NCBI RefSeq assembly: GCF_024138395.1
Contig: NZ_JAMYDU010000007.1
Coordinates: forward strand, 124,001-188,000
Reading direction: 5' to 3'
Length of the DNA: 64,000 bases
From: Pseudomonas mandelii
GTDB lineage: Bacteria > Pseudomonadota > Gammaproteobacteria > Pseudomonadales > Pseudomonadaceae
In this document: positions 16,847 to 25,065 of the stretch, one piece after another
Layout of the letters: each line of letters begins with the position of its first letter
Position numbering within the stretch: the first letter of the stretch is position 1
Position numbers and translations under genes: made by a program
The notes under the pieces: generated by a model
What the model saw: only the letters and a program-made list of their open reading frames with translations
Told to the model about the DNA's origin: nothing
The model's database searches: none

Positions 16847-17773
16847 CTAAACAAGACTGACCAGCTCGATTTTTTGAATTCTTTGAGCAGAGTTAATAGT
16901 ATCGAACTCGCGATCGATCGTTTGCGGTACGATGCCGTCAATAACCTCAATGCCAAGAAGATTCCTCAGCGGTATCAGTGATTGAGGAAATGTGGATTCC
17001 AACACAAGGATCGATCTCGCGATTTGAGGGCGTGCTTCAGCGAGCAAAACTGCGTCCATAACAGCTCTGTATTTAACGCATTGGAATAGCCCCCTTACAA
17101 TGTCAGATTCCGCAGAGACTGCAGATTTGACCTCCGCAGCTACCCAAACCGCTTTACTATTGAACGAGACGTCAAGGCTGTCACCAGATGGTAACCGGTG
17201 TTCGGTCACTCCCGCTGGGATGTTAGAGCTGAGCCCGATGACACGCGGGTTACATGCAACATAGTCTTTGAGCGCTTTATGATCCTCGCTCTCTCCAGCG
17301 CCGTAGCCCTCACTGGCTTTTTTTAAGACAGGTGAAAAGTCGCACGCTACTGGCTCAAGCGAAAGCGCTTTAAGAACTTCATCCCATCGAGAAAAGGAAA
17401 AAACGTGCGCAAGTTCTGCCTCAACAATGACACGCTTCTGGCGAAGCGGAAGTGCTGAAAAGTCCTCTTTTTTCACGAGAAACCAACCAATGCCCTCTCC
17501 TGGCAGGCCGGTGTTTTTGTTGATCACGAGACACTGAAGAGGTGGAACCTTTACCTCCCATATCTTTGAGAGACGTTCTAACGATTGGCCAATGCTCCCA
17601 AGGACATAATTAAGGTTGCGCGGGTTAGGCATCCCCAGTTCTTCGGCAAGATCGGAATAAAAAACTGGGACACCCGCCTGTGCTTGACGAACAAGCAGAG
17701 GAAGCGCGGCGCGGGCACGTATTTGGTAGGTCTTATCACCTGAAATTGGCTCAGAAATCTTCGCGGTACTCAT
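16847..17773 (-). CDS. PD-(D/E)XK nuclease-like protein, third gene of TrlF-type cassette
   Basis: A 308-residue soluble protein. Residues about 15-110 form a possible winged-helix region (ARAALPLLVRQAQAGVPVFY, SDLAEELGM). From about 160 on, the sequence has the PD-(D/E)XK restriction-nuclease pattern: helix ESEDHKALKDYV with an early acidic residue, D201 in SLDVSF, and E214-V-K216 in AAEVKSA, followed by the helix DIVRGLFQCVKYRAVMDA. This is the metal-binding core of type II/IV-like endonucleases. It is the last of three same-strand genes, 273 bp after the middle gene. A nuclease next to an SMC-like ATPase points to a defence or DNA-processing system. The exact target is unknown. Confidence 0.65.
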   Translation of the reverse strand: MSTAKISEPISGDKTYQIRARAALPLLVRQAQAGVPVFYSDLAEELGMPNPRNLNYVLGSIGQSLERLSKIWEVKVPPLQCLVINKNTGLPGEGIGWFLVKKEDFSALPLRQKRVIVEAELAHVFSFSRWDEVLKALSLEPVACDFSPVLKKASEGYGAGESEDHKALKDYVACNPRVIGLSSNIPAGVTEHRLPSGDSLDVSFNSKAVWVAAEVKSAVSAESDIVRGLFQCVKYRAVMDAVLLAEARPQIARSILVLESTFPQSLIPLRNLLGIEVIDGIVPQTIDREFDTINSAQRIQKIELVSLV

Positions 17774-17870
17774 TTCTCTCCTTGAATATATGGTTGGACG
17801 CCATGTCTCGGAAGACAGCTATGAGCGTATCTATCCAGGATCGAGAGTAGCCTATGGCTATCATTTGCAG

Positions 17871-17936
17871 CAAGGTCCGCTATAGATTGCAGCCCTTCAC
17901 GACAGACAGCTATCGACCAAAAGCAGCCATTACAGC
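17871..17936. repeat. Copy of the dispersed hairpin repeat
   Basis: GATTGCAGCCCTTCACGACA followed by GACAGCTATCGACCAAAAGC, a diverged copy of the family. It lies between the second and third genes of the TrlF cassette. The rest of 17774-18045 shows no gene. Confidence 0.6.
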
Positions 17937-18045
17937 TCATAGACGTCGCGGTACGCTTGGACTAGGTCTGTAATCAGCATTTTCCAAAGGGTCAAAATTG
18001 CAAGACGGAGCGTCATCAACACGACTAGCGCACTGGAGGAAAACT

Positions 18046-19143
18046 CTATGCACGTTCGAGAGGCTTCGCATCAAGTCGCTGTATTACATTGAACAAAAAC
18101 ATGTAAAGACCTAAATATCCTTGCTGGGCTTCGGCAAGCGTGACATCCGCGTGAACCCCTTTCGAAGCAATATCGTTAAGCTTTTTTGCAAATGTCAGTA
18201 GATGATCTAATTCAGCACGAAGGAGATCTGTCGATGTTGATCGTTTAAATTTGACATGGATAAACTCATGCAACCGATTCAAATACTGTTCATCTCCCAT
18301 CTTACGCTCAACACCATCATTGCATCTAACAACGCTATCAGTTGCTGGATAGAAGTAATCCGCGACAGATTTTAGCGCCCTCCTAACTTGCGTTAGTAGC
18401 AGTGAAAGATCTTCTGACGAGTCAGAACTTATTAGCTGATTCGCCTTATGAATTTTTTGATAAACCTCCTCTGATCTAGCCCGAAAATAGTTCATTACGT
18501 CATTTTGCGTTTTTTCCAGATAGCTCTTTGTCGTAGACTGAATGGCCAATTGACGCTCTATCTGAATGGCGAAGTTTAAGCATTTGTTCAGAACGCGAGT
18601 TTTAATTATATTGATAGATTTGATACGCAGCCGAAACTCACTTTTGATGGACTGATATCTATCTGTAAATGCAGCGCTGTCATATTCTCCCATAGAGGCC
18701 GGAAGAGCCAAATCATTGATAGATTTTTCACACTGGTCAAGCTCAACTGGGAAGTCTCCAACAGAAACAATTAGCACTCTCTTGTTGTCATCCCCAGTTG
18801 CCGGCGCGCCGTTTGGACCAAAAGGCAAAGTTCTAGAATCCAGCCATCTCTCTGCTGACTGCGACATCAAATAGCTGAAGGCTTCCTGTTTTAAATGGGA
18901 CACGTCCTCGTATAGAACGCGCGATACTTCAGCGCGGTCTTCAATGAGATCTCTCAAAAAAAGAGCCGTACTCATATGGTCGTTTAGATATCTAGACAGT
19001 CGCAGGCTCGCGCGTACAGCCTTATCCACATCCCCGTTTTCGATGTGATCAAATATGCGCGCAACTAATTCTGACGGAACCATGTTTTTTTCCAATTGTT
19101 TTTTGTTCTTGACACACCAACGAGATGCGCCCCCATTTAACAT
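18046..19143 (-). CDS. Helical protein of unknown function, second gene of TrlF-type cassette
   Basis: A 365-residue, mostly helical protein without signal peptide or membrane segment. An alternative start is M21 (19083). The C-terminal motif KLNDIASKGVHADVTLAEAQ and the following long helix resemble the helical C-termini of HEPN-like or abortive-infection proteins. An R-x5-H arrangement (R290-LHEFI-H296) would fit the loose HEPN RNase motif Rx4-6H, but this is weak evidence. The gene starts 21 bp after the stop of the large ATPase gene, on the same strand, so the two are almost certainly co-transcribed. Its likely role is partner or effector of the ATPase. Confidence 0.6.
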   Translation of the reverse strand: MLNGGASRWCVKNKKQLEKNMVPSELVARIFDHIENGDVDKAVRASLRLSRYLNDHMSTALFLRDLIEDRAEVSRVLYEDVSHLKQEAFSYLMSQSAERWLDSRTLPFGPNGAPATGDDNKRVLIVSVGDFPVELDQCEKSINDLALPASMGEYDSAAFTDRYQSIKSEFRLRIKSINIIKTRVLNKCLNFAIQIERQLAIQSTTKSYLEKTQNDVMNYFRARSEEVYQKIHKANQLISSDSSEDLSLLLTQVRRALKSVADYFYPATDSVVRCNDGVERKMGDEQYLNRLHEFIHVKFKRSTSTDLLRAELDHLLTFAKKLNDIASKGVHADVTLAEAQQGYLGLYMFLFNVIQRLDAKPLERA

Positions 19144-19164
19144 GTCGAGCTAATCCGTCAAACC

Positions 19165-22100
19165 CTAGTGCAAACCGATATATTTAGCATCTCGTTTATC
19201 AAATGCAGGTCTAGTACCCTCTAAAATATCAATAATCTTCTTGTTGATACCAGAATCCTCAATCGACCCGCTTATATATGTGATTTTATTTCCCGCTTCT
19301 TTCTGCATTTCAGCACAAATTACTTGCTCGGCGTCGCACACGACTGCAAGATTTGGATTGTGCGTAACCAGTATTATTTGGCGCCGCTTCTTGGCCTCTT
19401 TCACACAGGGTACCAGAATCTTATAGACAGTATTGTTGTCAAGGTTTTCTTCGGGCTGATCGATAATTAGCGGAATATCGTCCCGATCAATGAGCAGATA
19501 GAATATCAATAGCAAGTTGCCGCGCTCACCAGGGGAAAGTTGCTCTAACGTTTTTCCGTCCCAGCGTAAATTATAAACCGGCTGAAGATAACCCAAACCA
19601 AATATAAAATCATATATATCACTAGTGGATATACCGGCTGCCAGCTGCTCTTCCAACTCTACTGCGGCACCATTTCTTCCCTCTCGCTGGTCGCTATGTA
19701 TGGCTATTATCACGGACTTCAGGAAATCCACCACACTCGGCAACAAATCAAAATCAGTGACTTCTATAAGCTTTTTCAGTTGCTCAGTGCCATCTTCACT
19801 CCCTGAAAAACTACCGATTTTCCGTTGATTAATATATTTCAAAAAGAGGGCAGAAAACTTTTGCTCGGTAATCGCCACGTTGAAGGCAAGCTTAAACTGC
19901 TGGCTTTGTGCAAGGGGATGTTCCCCTAGAAATCGTTGAACTGCTCCGTAGTATTTGCCATAGTCGTTTCGTAAGGCCTCTTTAGCTGAAAAAATTTCCG
20001 ATGCCTTCAAAATCTGTTGCTCACGCAGGCCAGCTGCTTGCTCCTGAAGCTGCGGTAATAAAGCGATCTGATTCTCTATGTGAGCCAGCGAACCAGGCTG
20101 GTCAACAGATCCAACTAAATTTATCTTTTCCTGCTCCCACAACCGCACTGACGCCTTATATGCCTCGTAGGCACGTTCAGGCGCGCTAAGCTCTTGCGCC
20201 AGAGTCGATATATCCAGCTCGATCTTCGCTTTGGCAACATTCGGGCTGGCCGGGTTATTTTCATCCAGCATGGCGTTAATTTCGCTCACAGTTTTTACAG
20301 CTTCTGCTACGATTCTTTCAACCTTAAATTTTGTTATTTCAACCTTCACCAACTCTTGCCAATTTAAGCCAAGTTCTTCCAAATCTTGACGAGAATCCGC
20401 TTCGACAGCGGAAACTTGTCTTTCTAAATTTGATATTTTCCCTAAGAGCCTCTCCCCTACGACCCTTGTAGATGTGGCTTCACGTGTTGAGGTCGCAGCG
20501 ATTGCTATGACTTTATCCAACGCAACAATTGATTCCTGATGCTCTTTTATCTTTGTGGACACAGCAGCAGTTAATTCCGCATTCGCTGGATCAGCAGAGG
20601 GCTCGGTTTGGTCAGCTGGACGCAACAACTCATGAGCTTCGATCTCGCGCTTTTTGGCCAGAAGCAACTCCTTCAGGTGCTTTCTATAACTGCTTGCAAG
20701 TTGGCCTTCACAGCTAGCGAGTGCTCTATTGATGCCCTTCAGTTGCTCAACAAGAAGGTCGATGGTTTTATTGTTTTCTTCTGATCTATGATCCAATAAG
20801 AGATCTAATGTCGAAAATCCTTGTTGCTCCGCCACCGGCACGTGAGAAAAAATTACGTGCTGAAGCTCATCATAAAATTTGCTCCCTCGGCCCTTGCTCA
20901 CTTCATTGCATATTGATTCCAAATAATCTTGAGGAATATATTTTACAAGTTCTACCGCTCCCTCGGGCGGTAGGCTATCAAGAGATACTGGTCCCAGACG
21001 TTGGTCGTCGCCCCACAGAGCTGACGCTTCAAAATGCCGTGCTCTATTAGCTTTACGGTCACGAAACCTCTCAGTTGATAAGAAACTAAAGGTTTCATGT
21101 CTTGGGGTATTGCCTATCAGGCCTAGCACGTCCGCCAAAGCACTTTTGCCACTGCCTTTATTACCTATGATTGCTATTAATTCAGGATTTAGCGGCGTTA
21201 CTCCGTCGAACCAAACTTCTTCATAGGCAGAGCCAACTTTCTTACTTATCGAAATCTCTTTTAGGACCTTTGTGGGCCTACCTCGTATGGAAGTTAGGCT
21301 AGGTGGGCAAATGCCAATGTACACGCGACTATCTGGCTCATTGAGTACTTGGAGCAAACCTCTAAATGTGGGGTCCGCCTTAATCCAGGTATATCTATCT
21401 TGATCCGGCTCAAACATCTCTTCATATGTATGAGCGTCGGAGCTATGAATGCAAGGCTTTGGCTGACCGAATTCAGCAATAAATTCATCGGCCGAATTAT
21501 GGAGAGTTCCCAGAGCGAAGTCTCGAGTTTTCGCGTTGCTAGATACTAGCGCATGCGATTTCTGGATCATGACCTTTCTAGTCAGATGCCCTTGCCCATC
21601 CCAGTTGACCTTGGATAGGTCTTCATCGCACGGCACACAAAAAAAATGCTTATCTGAAAACTTTGACTTTTGGCGGCTTATCACATCAGTAACCTGAGTG
21701 TGATCGATAGTAGCCTGCATCATTCCAACGAATAAGTCGCTATGCTCGGCAAATTTAGCATGATGTGCTTTAAGTGACTTTCCTAGGCGCTCCAAATTTC
21801 TTCGCGTTAGCGACTCTTTCTGGTCTAATCCGCCTGCAATACCTTCACTTGTAAAACTCAATTGCGCCAAAAAGTCCTCCGCGATTTCGTCTGGAGAGAC
21901 CTCATCAGAGAATATGACGTGATAGTTAACTCGGTTTCCGTCGACTAGAACACTCGTACGCAGCTCGACGTTGGCAAAGAGCTTAACCAGCTTTGCTTTT
22001 TCGTAGAATTCTTCGCCGACTATCCTCTTCAATAGCTCATCATTGGCCTGAATATCCCGTAGATATTTATAACCATCTACTACGAAATAATCCGCCACCC

Positions 22101-22257
22101 CTACCACAGCTACATTTTTCTCTACAGCCTTCCGAAAAAACTGTTGAGCGTAATACTCAAGGTCGTCGCCAAATCCATTGTTCAGAATTGAAAAGGGTGT
22201 GTGCACCTGAAGGTCCCACACCCTCCATTCCGCACCTTTAGGAAAATTGATCTGCAT
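19165..22257 (-). CDS. TrlF-family AAA/ABC-like ATPase with N-terminal PHP domain
   Basis: A 1030-residue protein. The N-terminal 300 residues look like a PHP phosphoesterase: WDLQVHTPFS at the start, ADYF near 56, and HSSDAH near 270-275. The first metal motif reads QxH rather than HxH and the second lacks the usual TDH, so catalysis may be lost or changed. A P-loop follows (G365-NKGSGKS), then a long region with coiled-coil helices (about 500-760), the ABC signature LSPGERG (about 904), Walker B PLIIDQPEEN (about 923) and the H-loop THN. This SMC/Rad50-like split ATPase with a PHP head matches the proteins named TrlF-family AAA-like ATPases, often seen in defence islands. It is the first gene of the three-gene cassette. 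Confidence 0.8.
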   Translation of the reverse strand: MQINFPKGAEWRVWDLQVHTPFSILNNGFGDDLEYYAQQFFRKAVEKNVAVVGVADYFVVDGYKYLRDIQANDELLKRIVGEEFYEKAKLVKLFANVELRTSVLVDGNRVNYHVIFSDEVSPDEIAEDFLAQLSFTSEGIAGGLDQKESLTRRNLERLGKSLKAHHAKFAEHSDLFVGMMQATIDHTQVTDVISRQKSKFSDKHFFCVPCDEDLSKVNWDGQGHLTRKVMIQKSHALVSSNAKTRDFALGTLHNSADEFIAEFGQPKPCIHSSDAHTYEEMFEPDQDRYTWIKADPTFRGLLQVLNEPDSRVYIGICPPSLTSIRGRPTKVLKEISISKKVGSAYEEVWFDGVTPLNPELIAIIGNKGSGKSALADVLGLIGNTPRHETFSFLSTERFRDRKANRARHFEASALWGDDQRLGPVSLDSLPPEGAVELVKYIPQDYLESICNEVSKGRGSKFYDELQHVIFSHVPVAEQQGFSTLDLLLDHRSEENNKTIDLLVEQLKGINRALASCEGQLASSYRKHLKELLLAKKREIEAHELLRPADQTEPSADPANAELTAAVSTKIKEHQESIVALDKVIAIAATSTREATSTRVVGERLLGKISNLERQVSAVEADSRQDLEELGLNWQELVKVEITKFKVERIVAEAVKTVSEINAMLDENNPASPNVAKAKIELDISTLAQELSAPERAYEAYKASVRLWEQEKINLVGSVDQPGSLAHIENQIALLPQLQEQAAGLREQQILKASEIFSAKEALRNDYGKYYGAVQRFLGEHPLAQSQQFKLAFNVAITEQKFSALFLKYINQRKIGSFSGSEDGTEQLKKLIEVTDFDLLPSVVDFLKSVIIAIHSDQREGRNGAAVELEEQLAAGISTSDIYDFIFGLGYLQPVYNLRWDGKTLEQLSPGERGNLLLIFYLLIDRDDIPLIIDQPEENLDNNTVYKILVPCVKEAKKRRQIILVTHNPNLAVVCDAEQVICAEMQKEAGNKITYISGSIEDSGINKKIIDILEGTRPAFDKRDAKYIGLH

Positions 22258-22711
22258 TACGGCACTCCCTGCTCGTTGTGTTGGTCCCTGATGCTAGCGC
22301 CGATTCCATATAAACAACACGTGATTTCATAGCGACTGGGAATTTTTCAACTTCAGCAGCGCTGGCAAAAAATCTCGCTCGATTCTTGTCGACGCAACCA
22401 GCCTTGGCCCCACGGATACCAGCGCGTTCAACGCGCTAGGCATGTCACAAGAACATATCGTTCAATGCAAGATCCGATTGTCGCCTGCCATCCCGCTCGG
22501 TCGACCGGCACGGCCCGTGTGGGATTTAAGGTTTGGAAACCTACTATCGTCCTTTCTTGTATACACAACGGGTAACTGCTTGGGTTGATCGCTGCCGTTC
22601 GACAGGCAGCTATCGGCCAGCTTTGGGTTGCCAGTCGCGACCGGCAAAAATCGGCCAGAAGCGGTCGTTCAGACGTGACTAGGAAAACCGATCAGGAGAC
22701 ACGAGGATCAA
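22258..22711. other. Upstream region of the TrlF cassette and repeat block
   Basis: It holds the promoter region of the minus-strand cassette and, at 22578-22672, hairpin-repeat copies. A small perfect inverted repeat, AGCGCGTTCAACGCGCT, lies at 22421-22437. No gene is seen. Confidence 0.45.
22578..22672. repeat. Tandem or degenerate copy of the dispersed hairpin repeat
   Basis: GATCGCTGCCGTTCGACAGG, then CAGCTATCGGCCAGCTTTGG, and a second right arm AAAATCGGCCAGAAGCGGTC. One and a half copies of the family lie between the TrlF start and the small gene at 22712. Confidence 0.65.
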
Positions 22712-22897
22712 ATGGACTTCATTTTTGATTTAGTAGCTCATCGCATTGGCGTTTATGTACTGCGATTGCTGAGTGGCGGCCGTTTCAAGGGAGAGAGTGG
22801 TTTCGCCTGGGGCTGGGCAGTCGTCGTCGGCGGCCTGATTTTGCTCTCTCCATTAGCAGCGTTGATAACCTGGCTCATCTATACCAGCGGTCCATAA
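22712..22897 (+). CDS. Small membrane protein, 61 residues
   Basis: The ATG at 22712 follows CACGAGGATCAA with a usable ribosome-binding site. The protein has an N-terminal segment (MDFIFDLVAHRIGVYVLRLL), a polar loop with GGRFKGESG and one strong membrane helix (WAVVVGGLILLSPLAALITW). Small proteins of this type recur in Pseudomonas with no assigned role. Hairpin repeat copies flank it closely on both sides (22578-22672 and 22898-22952), the same arrangement as for the small genes at 54.8-59.5 kb. Confidence 0.6.
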   Translation: MDFIFDLVAHRIGVYVLRLLSGGRFKGESGFAWGWAVVVGGLILLSPLAALITWLIYTSGP

Positions 22898-22952
22898 ACT
22901 GACGTCTGCTTTTGGCCGATTGCTGCCTGTCACGAAGGTCAGCAATCGGCCC
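22898..22952. repeat. Copy of the dispersed hairpin repeat
   Basis: ACTGACGTCTGCTTTTGGCC then GATTGCTGCCTGTCACGAAG and GTCAGCAATCGGCC. The arms GATTGCTG and CAGCAATC pair. It begins at the stop codon of the small membrane protein gene. Confidence 0.7.
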
Positions 22953-23280
22953 ATACCAGCGAGTCATGACATTTCTGAAAAATATATCAGTTCCCTTTTT
23001 CCTCCCATTACCTACGTACAGTTGCCATCTTTTTTCAACCCTGCACGGCTCCATTCAAAAGGACCGACGTAGCGTTCAGCGTCATACCCATTCGCCGGTG
23101 ACTGATCCGGCATCGCCTACCAAAACCTCAATTAAACACCACGTCACCGCACACACGCCCGGATGGATTTCAAGCGGGCGGCAGATGCGGCCGCACCGCA
23201 ACACAACCCTAAAAATGTCAGACGCTTCCCTTTTTTTGAAAGCGCTCACACGTTTAACGATGCGTGTTTAAAGACACCCG

Positions 23281-23609
23281 CCGTTACGTCCTAACGGCTA
23301 CAACGCCTTGCGTCATTGCCTACGCGTGCGCCAGAATCCGCTGGCTTGTGCGGCTGTGGGGCAGGCTATATCGTTTCCCTGTCACTGAAAAACAGTGATC
23401 GGGTTTGGTAGCCCGCTGTGGTAGCCGTATGGCAACACCTTATGCAGTCTCTGTTTTGGACTCGCGTTTATATGGTGGTCATGCGTGGGGCTCCTTTGTG
23501 AGCGCCGGGTTTCCTACTGCAGCCGGTCTACCAACCCACGTATGGCCGCCACCCTTCGTTTGGTAGCGAGGGTGATGGCTCCTTAAAATCTGCGGAAGGA
23601 GTTTCATCT
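23281..23609 (+). promoter_or_regulatory. Long structured leader upstream of the DUF6124-like gene
   Basis: A 5' region with a hairpin TCACTGAAAAACAGTGA (23384-23400) directly followed by TCGGGTTTGGTAGCCCG (another short stem), repeated TTTGGTAG motifs (also near 23563), and a final AATCTGCGGAAGGAGTTTCA before the ATG. I recall leaders of this style before small Pseudomonas proteins, but no Rfam family can be named. A shorter relative lies upstream of the gene at 60355. The rest of 22953-23280 shows no gene. Confidence 0.45.
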
Positions 23610-23972
23610 ATGTTCAAAGTAACACCCAACCCGCCAGACACTGATCCGGCATCTCCCTACGAATCTAACGATTCAAAAAAATTTCACGAAGCCGCCGAAC
23701 GCGCTCTCAATTTCTACCTCAACCCGGCAGCGGTCATGAATAACACCCCACGCAAACCCAGTACCATGTACATGGTTGCGCCGGATGTCGGCCATGAAGC
23801 CTTGCTGGTTCAAACGTGTGAGAACCTGGCCTCGGCCAGTGTCATGGCCAGCGACCTTGCTGCATTGGTAGAGGGCACCCAGCGCCATACCCTGCTGGCG
23901 CTTCAGCAAGTCGTCATGCTGGCTGAACTGGCGGTGAATCGAATGCTGGATAACTTCGTTCCACCCAAGTAA
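23610..23972 (+). CDS. DUF6124-like small protein
   Basis: A 120-residue soluble protein starting MFKVTPNPPDTDPASPYES, the typical opening of the Pseudomonas DUF6124 group, followed by a helical domain (HEAAERALNFYLNP, then LLVQTCENLASASVMASDLA and TLLALQQVVMLAELAVNRML). It has no signal peptide or catalytic motif. The start is fixed by GAAGGAG about 8 bases upstream. The family is widespread and multi-copy in pseudomonads but has no known function. It is monocistronic, with its own long leader and a stem-loop just after the stop. Confidence 0.75.
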   Translation: MFKVTPNPPDTDPASPYESNDSKKFHEAAERALNFYLNPAAVMNNTPRKPSTMYMVAPDVGHEALLVQTCENLASASVMASDLAALVEGTQRHTLLALQQVVMLAELAVNRMLDNFVPPK

Positions 23973-23981
23973 ATCACTTAA

Positions 23982-24020
23982 CCCTTTACCGAGAGGCTTG
24001 CCCCTCGGTAAAGGGCTTTG
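23982..24020 (+). terminator. Stem-loop terminator of the DUF6124-like gene
   Basis: CCCTTTACCGAG (23982-23993) pairs perfectly with CTCGGTAAAGGG (24004-24015) around a 10-base loop. It is followed by only a short T-run (CTTTG), so it is a strong hairpin with a weak U-tract. Confidence 0.65.
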
Positions 24021-24081
24021 ATAGTTGCAACGCGAACCTGAACGAGCCTGGTAGTAAATGTGTATGTGGGTTTTCTGGGCT

Positions 24082-24234
24082 ATGTCCCACATTGAAGCGA
24101 TGCAGATTTACTACCACTTTCTGGGTTTCGGAACGTATCGAACCAAGTTCCCAGAGGACTCGGAGCCCTACCCGGAGGCGTGGATAGCAGAGCAGCATGC
24201 GTATCTGTCAGCGCTCAAAAACAGCCAAGATTGA
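24082..24234 (+). CDS. Possible 50-residue protein or gene fragment
   Basis: A frame of 51 codons starts at the ATG at 24082 (an in-frame ATG also at 24064) and ends TGA at 24232. It encodes MSHIEAMQIYYHFLGFGTYR and later EAWIAEQHAYLSALKNSQD. The content is protein-like (no long hydrophobic or low-complexity run) and it ends 29 bp before the next gene on the same strand, but no clear ribosome-binding site is seen. It may be the C-terminal remnant of a larger protein or a small partner of the downstream gene. Confidence 0.35.
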   Translation: MSHIEAMQIYYHFLGFGTYRTKFPEDSEPYPEAWIAEQHAYLSALKNSQD

Positions 24235-24263
24235 TTGGTAATCTCAAGGATCGAGGAGAGGGA

Positions 24264-24887
24264 ATGAGCATTTTCAGTCGCATCAAGACCTTCGTCAGGC
24301 GCGGTGCGCAAGAGCAAGTCGTCGGTTACTCCATTCCAGAGTTGAAGTCAGTTTTTACTGAGCATTTATCATGCCTCACTCTGCCGCTGACCGACTATCC
24401 GCAAGTGGTTTCTTTGGAGGATTTCGATGTCTCGGCCTATTACTCTGCTTTTTTAATCTGCGATGAAGACGTTCATAATTTTTCGGCGCTCATCGGATCG
24501 AATTTCGGATTCAAAACTGAAAAACCATTCAACGATCTTCCCGTAAAACGCTATTCCGACATCCGAGAAAACCACCACCTGATCTATTTCACATCCCACG
24601 GGGAATTTAATTCCGCAACGATCCGGATGGTTACGAACAGCGTTGAGTTCCTGAGCATCATTCAGAGCGAGAGACTGGCTGTTCCGCCACCCTGGGTAGC
24701 GTTTGAGGGATACAACCCTTCGTGGTGGGCAGGCGATATGCAAGGCGCTCAGGGCTATTACAACGACAATTACTTCGCCCCGTTTTTTACTAATTTAAGC
24801 GGAGCAGAAAGGGAAATTTATTACGAAAAATTCAACGCGACGAATGAATGGATAAAAAGCTTGGAATTGATGTACGACGTTGAGTGA
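24264..24887 (+). CDS. Hypothetical protein, 207 residues
   Basis: The start at 24264 is chosen because it follows GAGGAGAGGGA and begins MSIFSRIKTFVRRGAQEQVV; the open frame extends upstream without support. The protein is soluble and rich in aromatic residues (PPPWVAFEGYNPSWWAGDMQ), with an acidic C-terminus (SLELMYDVE). No domain is recognised. Such isolated single-domain proteins next to a small upstream frame are sometimes immunity-type proteins, but nothing here proves it. It is somewhat more AT-rich than core genes. It stands between the DUF6124-like gene and the convergent mqo. Confidence 0.6.
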   Translation: MSIFSRIKTFVRRGAQEQVVGYSIPELKSVFTEHLSCLTLPLTDYPQVVSLEDFDVSAYYSAFLICDEDVHNFSALIGSNFGFKTEKPFNDLPVKRYSDIRENHHLIYFTSHGEFNSATIRMVTNSVEFLSIIQSERLAVPPPWVAFEGYNPSWWAGDMQGAQGYYNDNYFAPFFTNLSGAEREIYYEKFNATNEWIKSLELMYDVE

Positions 24888-25012
24888 TCGTTCACCTTTC
24901 TGGGGCTGCTTCGCAGCCCAACAGGGCGATGCGGCGTTCCGACAAGCCCCCTCGCCACAAAAAATTCCTCAGCCTTAGCATTTCGTAATCTGCAAGATCG
25001 AATTCCAGACAC

Positions 25013-25052
25013 AAAAAAGCCCACTGACCGTCACCGGTTCAGTGGGCTTTTG
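25013..25052 (-). terminator. Rho-independent terminator, likely bidirectional
   Basis: AAAAAAGCCCACTGA (from 25013) pairs with TCAGTGGGCTTTTG (25039-25052) around a short loop. On the minus strand it ends mqo with a T-run; on the plus strand it can end the gene at 24264. Confidence 0.9.
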
Positions 25053-25065
25053 ACAAGCCTTCTAC

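Noticed and set aside
24264-24887. Immunity protein of a polymorphic toxin system
   Set aside because: No toxin, VgrG, Rhs or CdiA-like gene is nearby and no immunity family was recognised.
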